Below, piece after piece: positions 1 through 10,036 of a stretch of DNA of 24,231 bases; the first letter of the stretch is position 1; every line of letters begins with the position of its first letter. The stretch is from Didymodactylos carnosus (lineage: Eukaryota; Rotifera; Eurotatoria; Philodinida; Philodinidae), in the NCBI GenBank assembly GCA_905250885.1, contig CAJNOQ010002460.1, positions 1 through 24,231 of the forward strand, in the 5' to 3' direction. Below the pieces are notes generated by a model. It was not told the DNA's origin. It did no database searches and worked only from the letters and a program-made list of their open reading frames with translations. The translations under genes were made by a program, and so were the position numbers.

Positions 1-347
1 TGAAATTTTAAATTTTGAGGCTGTTTCACCTAATATTAAAAAATTCACTATTCACTCAAAAAACATCAAAACGAGCTCAAAACTTCAGGATATTGTTAAT
101 TTTGTCCGCTAAATGTGATTATCAGATCAAAAAAATCGAGAAAGCATATTTTTGTTAATGGGTTTTCTAGAAACCCTCTCGGAAAACCTTAGAGTTTTGT
201 AAGATCTCTTTCTAGATCTCCTATGAACAGAGTACAGAAGAGTCTCAACACTCTACATTCTGAAGTTTTGAACTCGTTTTGATGTTTTCTGAGTGAATAG
301 TGAATTTTTTAATATTAGGTGAAACAGCCTCAAAATTTAAAATTTCA
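1..347. repeat. Foldback (long inverted repeat) element
   Basis: The first 88 bases (starting TGAAATTTTAAATTTTGAGG) are matched almost perfectly by the reverse complement at 260-347, leaving a spacer of about 171 bases. Only a couple of mismatches are visible in the arms, so it would extrude as a long hairpin. No coding capacity is visible. The window begins exactly at the arm, so the outer end and any target-site duplication may be cut off. It looks like a non-autonomous foldback or MITE. The superfamily cannot be assigned without the left flank. Confidence 0.85.
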
Positions 348-776
348 TAAAACTCGCTGTTTGCTAGGTTTTTAAAGCTTTTCCTAAAAATAAATAATGC
401 CACGAGACTCAGCATGATCGATTACGTATAATCCATCAGCTTTCAAGACTGCCAATAGTCGCCTGGTGCCATTTCTGGGGCTCGTAGGAAATTCGATACA
501 GCGCCCGAACGACAGAAAATCAAGGTCTCGCTTGACTCCTGTTTTGAAGAAGAGATCCCGGGCTACCAGTTCGTGAAAGAAAACCAATACAATCATGTTG
601 GAAAAATTTTACATACAATCTGGTTTTCCAAAGATCTTCTAGAAAATCTGTTTTAAAAAATCTTCTGAAACTTATTTTACTCGCGAAAACATGTTCCCAA
701 GTCTCCTCTTTCGCATCGCGAAAACCGGAGCTCCCTAGCTGCTTTCTATCGAAAGTTATGCTCTACTGAAAATAGA
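348..776. other. Intergenic, repeat-derived sequence
   Basis: No supported gene lies here. A 70-codon minus-strand open frame (384-596) has no recognisable domain. A short stretch near 398-418 (CCACGAGACTCAGCATGA) resembles 3655-3672, suggesting dispersed repeat material. The segment may be the interior of the TTAA element whose right end lies at 809. Confidence 0.4.
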
Positions 777-813
777 TGGGACATATATGTCCCACCGGCC
801 GTTAAAGGGTTAA
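777..813. mobile_element. Right terminus of a TTAA-flanked (piggyBac-like) element
   Basis: A perfect 18-base palindrome (TGGGACATATATGTCCCA, 777-794) is followed by a terminus ending GTTAAAGGG and then TTAA (810-813). A TTAA target with a CCCTTTAAC-type tip is typical of piggyBac-like elements. No matching left end is visible upstream, so it either lies outside the window or was lost. The arrangement of tip plus subterminal CATATATG palindrome is echoed in the complete TTAA element at 7376-8083. Confidence 0.5.
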
Positions 814-868
814 ATTTTATCCTCTAAGCTTTATTAGTTTTTCAAAAGATGCGTCGTGATATTCTGTA

Positions 869-1948
869 CAAAAAAATATATTAAACATTTTTTTTTCGTA
901 CAGATAAAAGAATATAGAAGAAATACTGCGATGTTTCATTCTCGATTACTTTGAAAACCCAAAAAACAATTTTTTCACTTTGAGTCATTCATATTTTGCG
1001 AAAAAAAAACAAGATGGGTTTATGGTGGCCCTTTAAAAGCTCTATTAAATGGCTATATTTAAAATTCTTCATAATCATAGTCGGTTGCGGGAAAAAAGAT
1101 TTTCTTTTACCAATTTTCCTCGAAATCAACATTTTCCTATTGCAGTTCTGATGCAGTTCAGCAAACTTTCATAACTCGGCCCAAAGCAAATGTTTTCTGG
1201 TCGGGTTTGTTTTATTTTAAAGTAAAATACTTTTTCTGTTGCATCCATACAGAGAATGCTCAATATTTTCTCTTTTTTTTAGTGGCACAGCGAAAAAACA
1301 CAAAATTTTCTCTTTTTTTAAGTTTGAGTACAATCGTCTTTTGTGCCAGAAAAGCACGTTTAAACTGAACCTCCGGTACACGAAACGAAAGACTACACTT
1401 CGGAACAGTAGAGCTTACGTTCTGACTCCGCTCTGACGTATGCACTGTATGTAAAATAAATTTATTTTCTTTGTTTTTTTGGCTTGCAAAGTAATCGAGA
1501 ATGAAACATCGCAGTATTTCTTCTATATTCTTTTATCTAGGGGTGGCACATTTTCTTTACTGATGCGTTACTTTACTGAGTAAAGCAACGCTTTCAAATA
1601 TCACCGTATGAGTGACGAACAACCGAAAATGTATTGTTTTATCACCTTCCGGACAAAATGCGACTAAAGCGTTACTATATTATGCGTTACTGGTAACGTA
1701 TAACGCAAGCGTTACTGCATTACTAGAAAAGTAACGCAAAAAAGCGTTAAAGTAACGCAAATAACGCTGCGTTTAAAAGCTATGAAAAATAAACGCATCT
1801 CGTTAGTAGTTACTGGTAACGAGTAACGCATGCGTTACTCCTTACCAGTAACGCAATAACGCATGCGTACTGCGTTACCTGTAAAGAAACGGTAAAGCGC
1901 CACCCCTACTTTTATCTGTACGGAAAAAAAATGTTTAATATATTTTTA
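869..1948. repeat. Foldback element, right arm split by an hAT MITE
   Basis: The left arm (about 869-985) is complementary to a right arm in two pieces, about 1455-1537 and 1917-1947. Rejoining across the inserted element restores continuous pairing, including the stretch with GAATATAGAAGAAATACTGC. Without the insertion and its duplicated target the element is about 700 bp. No coding capacity is visible in the interior (about 990-1450). No target duplication was found for the outer element, so its superfamily is open. Confidence 0.8.
1538..1908. mobile_element. hAT-type MITE with 8-bp target duplication
   Basis: The termini are TAGGGGTGGC and its exact reverse complement GCCACCCCTA. They are flanked by identical 8-bp copies of CTTTTATC (1530-1537 and 1909-1916). 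An 8-bp duplication with a TAGGGGTGGC tip is the hAT superfamily signature. The 371-bp element has no transposase. Its interior is packed with GCGTTAC / GTAACGC motifs in both orientations, at least ten copies, which probably correspond to transposase-binding subterminal repeats. It sits in the right arm of the older foldback at 869-1948. Confidence 0.92.
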
Positions 1949-1949
1949 A

Positions 1950-2863
1950 AGAAACATACCACCTTGCAGTGAATCGAATTCTCTATCGACTAGTGCAATC
2001 TTCCATTTTTTAAGGAAAAGTGTCTAGGTCAGGAAATTGAAAATACAGTTTTCAAAAAACGTAAAACTGGATTTTTGCCGCCAAAATTTAACTTTTTAAA
2101 AAAAATAATGTAAGATTCGTAATTAGCATCAAAAACTACATCTAGTGATGTGTTTCTTTCAGTTCTACTCTGAAAAAATTTTTTCCAAAAACTTGATCAG
2201 CGAAGTACTGAGTTACATGGACAAGCCCTCGGGCATTCCCATGCAGCTTTACGTTCCTGAAATCGAATATGGATGTGAATCTTGCGTTTACAAAGTCATA
2301 GACGAGTTTTCTGTTTTTAGAAGGAAATACGAATCAAACTTGCGAAGCTTTTCGCACATTTGCGTTTATGCACTTTTTAAACATGCATGAACCCTCGAAA
2401 TTTTGACTTTTTTTAGTTTTCTTTTTTTTGATAGGCGTGCTGCTGTTTGTGTGTCTGTTTGATCGCACAATAAACGAAATAAACCTAGAAAACTGCTTTA
2501 GAAAGAAACGTTTGAAGTAAAAACAAGAATCTTGTCAGAATGCGTACAAAAGCTCGGTTAAACAGATGTAATCAGTCAATGCGTGCAGAGAGAGAGAGAA
2601 CAGAGAAAAGAAAACAAATCAGTTTTTTTTGTTGATGCCGAAGAATGCAAGATATGTGAATGATATTATCTCATCCAGAGTGGATGATGGGTTTGCATAT
2701 AGGAGAGAAAAAACTTGGTCCTGTCTACATTTTTTCTGTTATTAGACCTCAGCATGAAAGAAAAGGAAACAACGAAATAATGAAAACGTGTATGTAAGTT
2801 ACTCTTAAAAAGGAGTGGATATTTACAACATTTCAAAACGTCGCCGTATTGTTTTTTAATCCA
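1950..2863. other. Intergenic stretch, no gene supported
   Basis: An open frame at 2145-2390 (+), preceded by an acceptor-like TTTCTTTCAG, has no recognisable domain, and its start and partner exons are unclear. A short AG microsatellite lies near 2588-2600. Nothing else stands out. Confidence 0.4.
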
Positions 2864-3151
2864 ATGTCTTTAACTGAAAATCTCGAAGACTTATCTATTG
2901 TTTGGCTTGACAGTAATAGTGCAATTGACACAGATAGACGAGGTCGTTTTCGTGATATAATTAATTACATGACATTTTTTCATACGTATGAACAGTGTGT
3001 TGATTATATAGTATCTAACGAAAACGAGAGAATATGTTTTATTGTTTCCGATTCATTTGTGGAAACAATAGTTCCACTTATTTATAATATGTCACATATA
3101 ATTTATATTTATATCTATTGTGCAAATAAATCGTTAGACAAAGAGTGTATA
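2864..3151 (+). pseudogene. 5' fragment of a bdelloid-type family seen with ADP-ribosyltransferase / TPR domains
   Basis: About 96 codons starting at ATG 2864 encode a peptide beginning MSLTENLEDLSIVWLD. It contains the pattern ICFIVSDSFVETIVPLI followed by IIYIYIYC. From memory, this order (VWLD start, FIVSxSFxExIVPLI, then a short hydrophobic strand ending in Cys) is the N-terminal region of large bdelloid rotifer proteins that continue into an NAD:arginine ADP-ribosyltransferase domain and/or TPR repeats. None of those downstream domains is present. The frame runs into the arm of the foldback at 3152 and stops at 3209-3211 inside it. I found no continuation beyond 4008. The family call is recognition only; the truncation is seen directly. 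It is probably a non-functional relic. Confidence 0.5.
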
Positions 3152-4008
3152 CCTCAAAGGGAATTAAAGATAAAGATTTGCGGTTTTCACCATTCGATGG
3201 CCGGGATTTGAAGCTATATTTTCATAAGCAAAACCCAATTTGGGAAAAGTTTCAAAGACCGATTTTTCAGGAGATCTGTGGAAAACTATTTCGGTTCTCT
3301 GACAACTGACATAGAAATCTATGGATTTTTTTGCTAGGAAATACTTTATTCCATCTGCAGTATATCGTAAGCTCAATAAATGTTGAAAAAACTGACAGAA
3401 AATACTTTGGTTTTTAGAAAGGTTTCTCAGAAACCTTCTGATCCTCAACTAATAGAATATTTTGTTTTTAATTTAAGTACAGAATCAGATTGAGCGGATA
3501 AAATAGAGTATTTCCTGACATTCTGACCTAGGCTGGATGCATTTTGACTGGGTTATGAATTATTTAATTTTTAATGAAAATAATCAAAATGGCTTATTTC
3601 CCCTAGTATAGGTTTTTACTCGGTTCTCGCATTTTGTTCTGCAAACCAACATTACCACAAGATTCAGCATGGCTGCTAACCTATATTTTCATTCATTTCT
3701 TATAGTTCCAAACCTAATGGCAGAGGAGTGCTAAGTCTCACGAAAAACATCCATTGCTGGGGAATCATGGATTATCCAAGATGTAGCTTGGATCCAGTTT
3801 TTTAGAACGCACTTCGAATTATATATCAGTCGAGAAAAATCCATAGATTTCTATGTCAGTTTTCAGAGAACCGAATGGTTTCCCACAGATCTCCTGAAAA
3901 ACTGGTCTTTGAAACTCTTCCCAAATTCGTTTTTGCCGCTGAAGATATAGCTTCAAGTCTTGGCCATCGAATGATGAAAACCGCAAATCTATCTTTTATT
4001 CCCTTTGA
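3152..4008. repeat. Long-armed foldback element truncating the gene fragment
   Basis: The left arm (about 3152-3337, starting TCAAAGGGAAT) pairs with the right arm (about 3838-4008, ending ATTCCCTTTGA) over about 180 bases at very roughly 85% identity by eye. The spacer is about 500 bases. The modest arm identity suggests an older insertion than the neighbouring hAT MITEs. No clear target duplication was found. Minus-strand open frames within the arms resemble each other only because the arms are copies, and are not genes. Confidence 0.8.
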
Positions 4009-4989
4009 TTTATTCAAAAAATAATGATCGGACTTGCTTTCTGAAACGAATAGTAGATGTAGTGCTTCACTTTTTCTTTCTTTCTTACGTAAGTTACAAG
4101 AACTAAAAGAAAAATTAATATTTTTATCCGTATGAAAAGTAGCGATGACAAAAGAGATAGGAATATAATAGTGATTTAAATAAACATATTGAAGACTAGA
4201 AACTGATTTATTACTAAATATGAAAAAGAATTTGAATATAGAGCAGAGGAAACGCGCCTTAAGTGAAAACTGTCCTTTCCTTATTTGCATCTAGATCTAC
4301 TATTTCATTTGATTTTGACCAGACTCTCTTTTCATATTATCTTCGTGTTTCACGATCAGAACACGCAAGTGTTGATGCAAAGAAAAGTTTACCTCATTAA
4401 ATGTCAACTGGATGAAAAGAGGACGACAAAAAAATAATTTCTATTGTCCACGTCCATATAACATTGAGTTTCTTGTGTGTGTTTTATTTATTTATTTTTT
4501 TCCATTAATAAACTACAAATGTCAATGTACAATTATTTTTAAACGGAAATGTTTTCCGAAATCTGGAACCTTTGTAGTATTCAGTTGATACCTTTTACCC
4601 ACAAGGTTTGAAGTAAATTAATCGATAAGTTGGATTTTTCCTTTAAGTGTGAGTATTAGCGAATAACTTAAAAGCTCTAAACCTTATTCTGGAGTCGCTA
4701 AAATGAGCAAAATTTAAGATATGTTTTGACTGTAAAATATTGGAGACCTAATTAATTTCTAATCTACTCTTAAATCAAGGTATAGACAAAAAGAGCGTAA
4801 CATAAAATAACTTCTGACTCAACATCACCTATGACAAAATAAGAGATCAGAAAGATGTAAATTCAAACGGTTTAACATCCATGTAGGTATTATAACAAGA
4901 GAAGAAAACGAAAAGACGAAATGCTAGTAAGGAGTCCACACGATATAACTGTTCTAACAATGTATTGTATAATATATTCAGAGTAATCT
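4009..4989. other. Intergenic stretch, no gene supported
   Basis: AT-rich sequence. A minus-strand open frame spanning 3856-4290 is partly foldback arm, and the remainder has no recognisable motif. No inverted repeats of note or RNA genes were seen. Confidence 0.4.
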
Positions 4990-5970
4990 GGGGTAATTAT
5001 GATCACGATAAACAAATTTCTCAGTATTCTTGAAGCTCTGCAGCTATTTTCCACCAAAAAAAAAGGATATTGCATCGGTAAGTTGAGCTGAGTCTTACCT
5101 ATCGATCGATGTAAAAATTATCTTAAAATTCATTAGCGTTAATTACTACTAATCAATTTTCAGAGGGCAGGTATCGACCGGTCATAATTACCCCAAACGG
5201 GGTAATTATGATCAGTCAACGTATACCGAGTACTGTGCATAAAATGAACATCGTTGATTATAAATGTATTTCTGTTAGTTAGAATAATTAAGTTAGAGCC
5301 TTAATTATCAGTCGGACAACGAACAAGTGAACTTTTTATGTACATTATCAAATTCTCGTTCTGATAGACCAATCGTCCCACTTGGAATACAACACACAAT
5401 ATACCCAATGACACAAAAATGATGTTGAAAACATAACTATTTCTCAAAAGCTTGAAAAACAATACAAATAATTTCTCAAAAAAAGATACTTGTTTTACTA
5501 ATGAGTGAAATAAGATGCTATTTAATTCATCCACAAATTGAAATGATAAAAATACTGATCGCATATAAGTGTATAGCTTATTTCCAAGTGCAACGATTGA
5601 TGTTATGTGCTTTTAGAAAGCTTTTGGTCTATTAGAACGAGAATTGGATAAGACATTTTTCACGTGAACTAGACTAAAAGCCGGCTTCTAGAGGCCGGCA
5701 CACATCAAAGAAATAACTCTCTTTTAATTTTCGTAATTTCTTATTAAGTAATTCAGGTCAAGTCCGAATGATGTGCAATTCACATGAGAAATAGAGCTAA
5801 TAATTCTCTACAAAATGAACTAATTTCTAATTTGTTTGCTTAAAATTACCCGTTGAAACGAAGTTGTTTAAGTTCATTCCACCCATTTTGTCTGCACTGA
5901 TCATAATTATCTCACCGGTATACACTAACTCATCACAGTTACCCCATTTAGGGTAACTATGATCAGTCAA
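4990..5970. repeat. Cluster of GGGGTAATTATGATCA palindromic repeats
   Basis: The motif GGGGTAATTATGATCA, or a close variant, occurs directly at 4990-5005, 5199-5214 and 5951-5966 and inverted at 5180-5194 and 5896-5913. Copies pair into hairpins: 5167-5228 (arms of about 30 bases, AAAC loop) and 5938-5957 (GTTACCCC / GGGTAAC). A GGTAT(A)CG block next to the motif is also shared. The pattern suggests ends of one MITE family inserted next to or into each other. Individual boundaries and target duplications could not be resolved. The hydrophobic 87-codon minus-strand frame at 5301-5564 has no recognised domain. Confidence 0.65.
5680..5699. repeat. GC-rich short hairpin
   Basis: GCCGGC (5680-5685) is repeated inverted at 5694-5699 around TTCTAGAG, giving a compact GC stem in very AT-rich surroundings. 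Function unknown; it lies inside the repeat cluster. Confidence 0.5.
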
Positions 5971-6816
5971 TACCTGCTCGCTAAAAAAGTGCTAATTAAG
6001 TGTTCGACCTCAAAACTTGATGCAACCGAACGTGTTCGGACGAAGATTTCAAATATGATAGTTTATATTTTTCTTATTGGAGATATCGGCGAGCGCTCTG
6101 TTGAGGAACTATTAGGACAAAATACATAAACCTTATAAAGATACATTCGAATTAGGGCTGCGCCTTTCTGTCTACTTTATTTGCACAGTGAGGAAAAACA
6201 TTTTTGCATGAAAACAAAGTAAATCAATCTGCTACAGAGGCCACATTAGTAAAGTATGTTTTATTTAGAGAGTAAATAAGATATAATGGAACCTAAAGGT
6301 ACTTTGAACTTGCTGGACCAAAACAAACTTAAAATTGCTGCTCTAACTCAAACTTTTCTTTACATGACTATCTACGGCTACGGCATAATCATGGATACTC
6401 CTTCGTATTGTGTAGTTAAATCTAGTTAAAATTCCCTTTTCCAACTAGTAATCTAGACGGCAACTAGCCGTGTATCGCCAGATTACAGACGAAATGTATC
6501 TAGATCTTTCCCATAGGTGATGTTTGCCTGGGAATCTATTATAATAATGTTCTACTTTCAAACAGGAAAATAATGCATGTTTCATTGCTACACGACAAAT
6601 CGTGACACCCGATTAAACCCAAGGAATATGTCCAAGTGTAAGTCTATACAAATCCAGTCAAAAGAAAAATTCGATGTTACATTTTCTTTATGAATCATAT
6701 GATAATCAGATAAGATGAATCAGTCTGAATTCTACTATTAGAAACTCCTTATCCATTCATTTTTTTAAATGACTCTTTTCTGTGAAGATCGATTGGATTT
6801 AAATCAATCTGAAGGA
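5971..6816. other. Intergenic stretch, no gene supported
   Basis: No long open frame, RNA gene or inverted repeat could be supported in this AT-rich segment between the repeat cluster and the palindromic hAT MITE. Confidence 0.4.
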
Positions 6817-6824
6817 TCTATAAT

Positions 6825-7276
6825 TAGGGGTGTTAATTTAGTGTTACTTTGGAAAATAAAAGTAAATGAATCATTTATACTTAAAAAATAAAGATAAATT
6901 CGTCATTTATATTTAAAAAATAAATATAAATAAATCAAAAAAAAATTTATCTTTATTTTATAAAAATAAATGATCCATTTATCTTTATTTTATAAAAGTA
7001 AATGATTCCCTTATATTTATTTATTTATTTCTACCTTTATTTTTAAAAGTAAAGGTAGAAATAAATAAATAAAGATAAATGGATCATTTACTTTTATAAA
7101 ATAAAGATAAATGGATCATTTATTTTTATAAAACAAAGATAAACTTTTTTTGAGATTTATTTATTTTTATTTTTTAACTATAAATGACGAATTTATCTTT
7201 ATTTTTTAAATATAAATGATTCAGTTACTTTTATCCATTATTATAAATGAACAATAAAACTAAATTAACACTCCTA
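6825..7276. mobile_element. Palindromic hAT-type MITE with 8-bp target duplication
   Basis: The termini TAGGGGTGTTAATTTAGT and the inverted ACTAAATTAACACTCCTA (one mismatch) are flanked by identical TCTATAAT copies (6817-6824 and 7277-7284). The whole 452-bp element is one near-palindrome folding around about 7050. It is almost entirely A/T and is built from shorter AAATAAAGATAAAT-like units that are themselves repeated and inverted. It has no coding capacity. The TAGGGGTG tip and 8-bp duplication match the hAT element at 1538-1908, but the interior is unrelated, so this is a different MITE family. Confidence 0.92.
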
Positions 7277-7375
7277 TCTATAATTCGAATTTATCCTGTT
7301 TAGATCATCCGTTTTCAACAGTTTATTTTGCTAAATTAAACACAAGATAAACAAAGAACACGAACATTCTTTTAA

Positions 7376-8083
7376 CACTTTCACTGTTCATGTGTCATAT
7401 ATGATTCATTTAATTTTTGACCATGCAGTTCATATACCAGATATGATACATTTGCAGGATTAGACTAAATATGATTTTGATCAGAAAAATAATGTTTCTA
7501 AACTCGTAAATTTTATTTCACGTGTACTTTTTCAAAACATAATAAACAAAATGGTTTTTTACTAGTTTAACACTCTTTAGCCACTTGCTTTGCCTTTTTC
7601 GATGTCATTTCTGTGTTCGAAATATTTACTATGTCGCTGTAACAGCCGTGACATCTTTTCCGCATAAGTTTACCATCTTTTCGAGGAATGTTTCGTAAAC
7701 AGTATTTCGTAAAACACCTACAATAAGTACCGTAAAATATCTGCAATAATTCAGTATACAGATTTTATAACACAATTAAATGATTCAAAAAAAGTATTCA
7801 TTCTCCTGACGTCATGTTGTGTCCTGTACTTGATGTCATTACTGTACATTATATGGGTACTATGACAATAATTGAATCATATATGATTCATGAACTTGAG
7901 AGTGAATATTTTTCTACTATACGTCCTGAATTATAAAATCAGGAAAATTAAAAGGTTCCAGAAGGAACTTTTGTGTCAAAAACATAAAAAAGTGTCATTT
8001 GAGTTTCATAATAGCATTATCACGTATTATCTGAAATGGACGTATAGGTGATGCTTTAGGTTTTTTTGTCGACAGTGAAAGTG
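7376..8083. mobile_element. TTAA-flanked piggyBac-like MITE
   Basis: The 12-base terminal inverted repeats CACTTTCACTGT / ACAGTGAAAGTG abut TTAA on both sides (7372-7375 and 8084-8087). The TTAA target is characteristic of piggyBac-type transposition. The 708-bp interior has no transposase. It carries variants of the palindrome TGAATCATATATGATTCA (perfect at 7873-7890, partial near 7394-7409). The CATATATG core also occurs in the lone TTAA terminus at 777-813. Confidence 0.8.
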
Positions 8084-8087
8084 TTAA

Positions 8088-8687
8088 AACGTTTTTAAAC
8101 TTTTTCTTTCATAGTCAAATGATTTGTTGAGTTACTCATACACGACAGTAGAAGCTAATAGTCAGTGAATCAATGCCGTAGTGCGGTTGGGACTACAGTG
8201 ATGAATAGACCGAACTCGAACTGCTCACATTCGAACATCCAGCATATAGACTCTACAGCTGCCAATGTATACGAATCAACTAAAAACCCGATACCTAATC
8301 TCCTGTTCTCGAGAGTAATGCCATTCTGTGTTGGGGGGTTTTCCTGTTAGATCCGCCTCGGGATATGGGAATACGTTATAACTAAATCAATATTCGCCGA
8401 AATTACATCCCATAGACAGTTTTTCCTGCTGATTTCATCTCAAGTGCCAGAGAAGATTTTCAACCTACATGAATAGGCTTATTTGTCGATTTTCGCTTAG
8501 GCTTGCTCCTCTGTCATGGAGTTCTAATTTTTCGTATAAAAAAGAGATCATAAAGGAAAAGAATGAAAACGAAACAGATAAGCAGCTGATATAGCAAAAA
8601 GATAAACACAAGAAGAATGACTGTTTGATATCTGCATTTTTTATATGAAAAATTATGTACAATTCAATTCTCTACAAACTTCCGTGT
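8088..8687. other. Intergenic stretch, no gene supported
   Basis: A 61-codon plus frame (8165-8350) and a 65-codon minus frame (8465-8662) are present, but neither shows a domain, signal or splice context that I recognise. Confidence 0.35.
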
Positions 8688-9146
8688 CCTCTCGATTCGT
8701 CCCTAATTGCTCTCTCTCAGTTTGTCCCATTTTTTAGATACTTATTTTGCTTAAGTTCTCTTTGTTGTTCTTCAAAATAACAACGTTTTCGTCCATGATG
8801 GTCAGAATAAAATAAATAAAAATATGTACGGAATCGTGTCTAAAGCAGGCAGTAGAAATTTACATTTGGCCAAACGTTGTCGTGTGAGTGAAGTTTGCAA
8901 TGTTAAGTTTCACAGAAACCGAAAAAAGTAAACCACGTAGAGAGGTATAATAAACGTTTAAAATGTTCATCCACTTATTTATGAATTTATTGATCTATTA
9001 CGTCAAGAACATGTCTTTCAGCATCATCACACAGAAGAATCTGAAGTCCAAACTCGTAAATGAAAAAAACGAAAAAAAGTGGGATGAACTAGGAAAAAAT
9101 TTTGTGAGACGAATTGAGAGAGAGCACTTAAGGACGAATCGAGATT
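8688..9146. repeat. Decayed inverted-repeat element
   Basis: The left arm near 8688-8730 (CTCGATTCGTCC then GCTCTCTCTCA) is imperfectly complementary to about 9100-9146. Weaker pairing continues inward to about 9078. The total is about 460 bp, with no coding potential and no visible target duplication. It is probably an old MITE or foldback. Confidence 0.55.
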
Positions 9147-9985
9147 AAGCCAAACTTCTATTTACCTTAATTTAAAATAATAGAATTGAACGTTTTTATA
9201 GGCCACATAATGTGATGATATGGATTGCATCTACTTCTTACACATTTTTTTACTAATTTATTTCTTCTATACAAACGAATATTCAGTTTTTAAAATATAA
9301 CTCACAGCTAGATGCTCTTGAAAGTGTATTAGTAAAAAATGCGGACATCTACGGACATTCACTGAGAAGCTCACTTATGCTTACGTTTTCACTTGCAGTT
9401 AGCCTTTTTTACTCATTGGATGTAAGAATAACGCATTTTTGTTGAAGTTTGTAGTCTTTATCATGAACAAAAGTTCCTCTTTTGCTGCTTTTGATTTTGG
9501 CTCTTATCGTCCCCGGTCTTTCTATTCCAACATGTACTCAGATACTTGCGTTTTCTCTTATTCTTTTTGTTATGTTTGTTTGATTGTTGCTCGTCATTAT
9601 TACACTTTTTTCTTCTTTCATTATTATTATATCATGATTTTTGCTCTTTCTGCAAAAATATGAAAAACAAAAAGACAAAAAGCGCTAAATGAGAAAAAAA
9701 ATGATGATTCTTCTTTTCAAGGTGAAATAAATGTAATCTGTCATTCTTAGTATTATTACCTTCGTTCGAATTATGATTTTTGGAAAAATGCTCTCAGCTC
9801 GTTCATTACTGTTCTTCGTGGAAGCATATGAGGTATTGTTTTTTAATTAAGTATTTGGCATAATATTTATTCTTGTCAAATTTGATCGATGTTTGAGCAT
9901 ATTCAATTCAAATTAAAAGTATAACAGAAAAAAGTCAAATAAATAACTCACAAGATTCTTTTTCTACGATCATGAGATCTCCCAG
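9147..9985. other. Upstream intergenic region of the receptor gene
   Basis: AT-rich sequence with no supported gene. The 74-codon frame at 9439-9663 is a low-complexity aromatic string (Phe/Tyr runs) from T-rich DNA. The promoter of the receptor gene should lie here or just below, but no element can be assigned with confidence. Confidence 0.35.
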
Positions 9986-10036
9986 TTACTAGGTACTCCT
10001 AGTAAATGTCTCGCAACACACAATAATTAATATTTT
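9986..10036 (+). promoter_or_regulatory. Putative 5' leader with hairpin and short upstream ORF
   Basis: TTACTAGG-TACT-CCTAGTAA (9986-10005) is a perfect 8-bp stem ending 31 bases before the chosen ATG. An out-of-frame ATG at 10005 opens a six-codon frame ending at TAA 10023-10025. If transcription starts upstream, both could damp translation. The transcription start is unknown, so this is inference. Confidence 0.3.

Noticed and set aside
2145..2390. 81-codon plus-strand frame after an acceptor-like TTTCTTTCAG
   Set aside because: No recognisable domain, no partner exons, and the length is compatible with chance.
3856..4290. 144-codon minus-strand frame
   Set aside because: It overlaps the foldback arm, its tail resembles the opposite arm only through the repeat, and it has no domain.
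5301..5564. Hydrophobic 87-codon minus-strand frame
   Set aside because: Phe/Leu-rich from T-rich DNA inside a repeat cluster; no homologue recognised.
4990..5970. CRISPR-like array
   Set aside because: Spacing is irregular, copies are in both orientations and form palindromes, and the genome is eukaryotic in character.
9439..9663. 74-codon plus-strand frame upstream of the receptor
   Set aside because: Low-complexity Phe/Tyr string from T-rich sequence; no splice link to exon 1.
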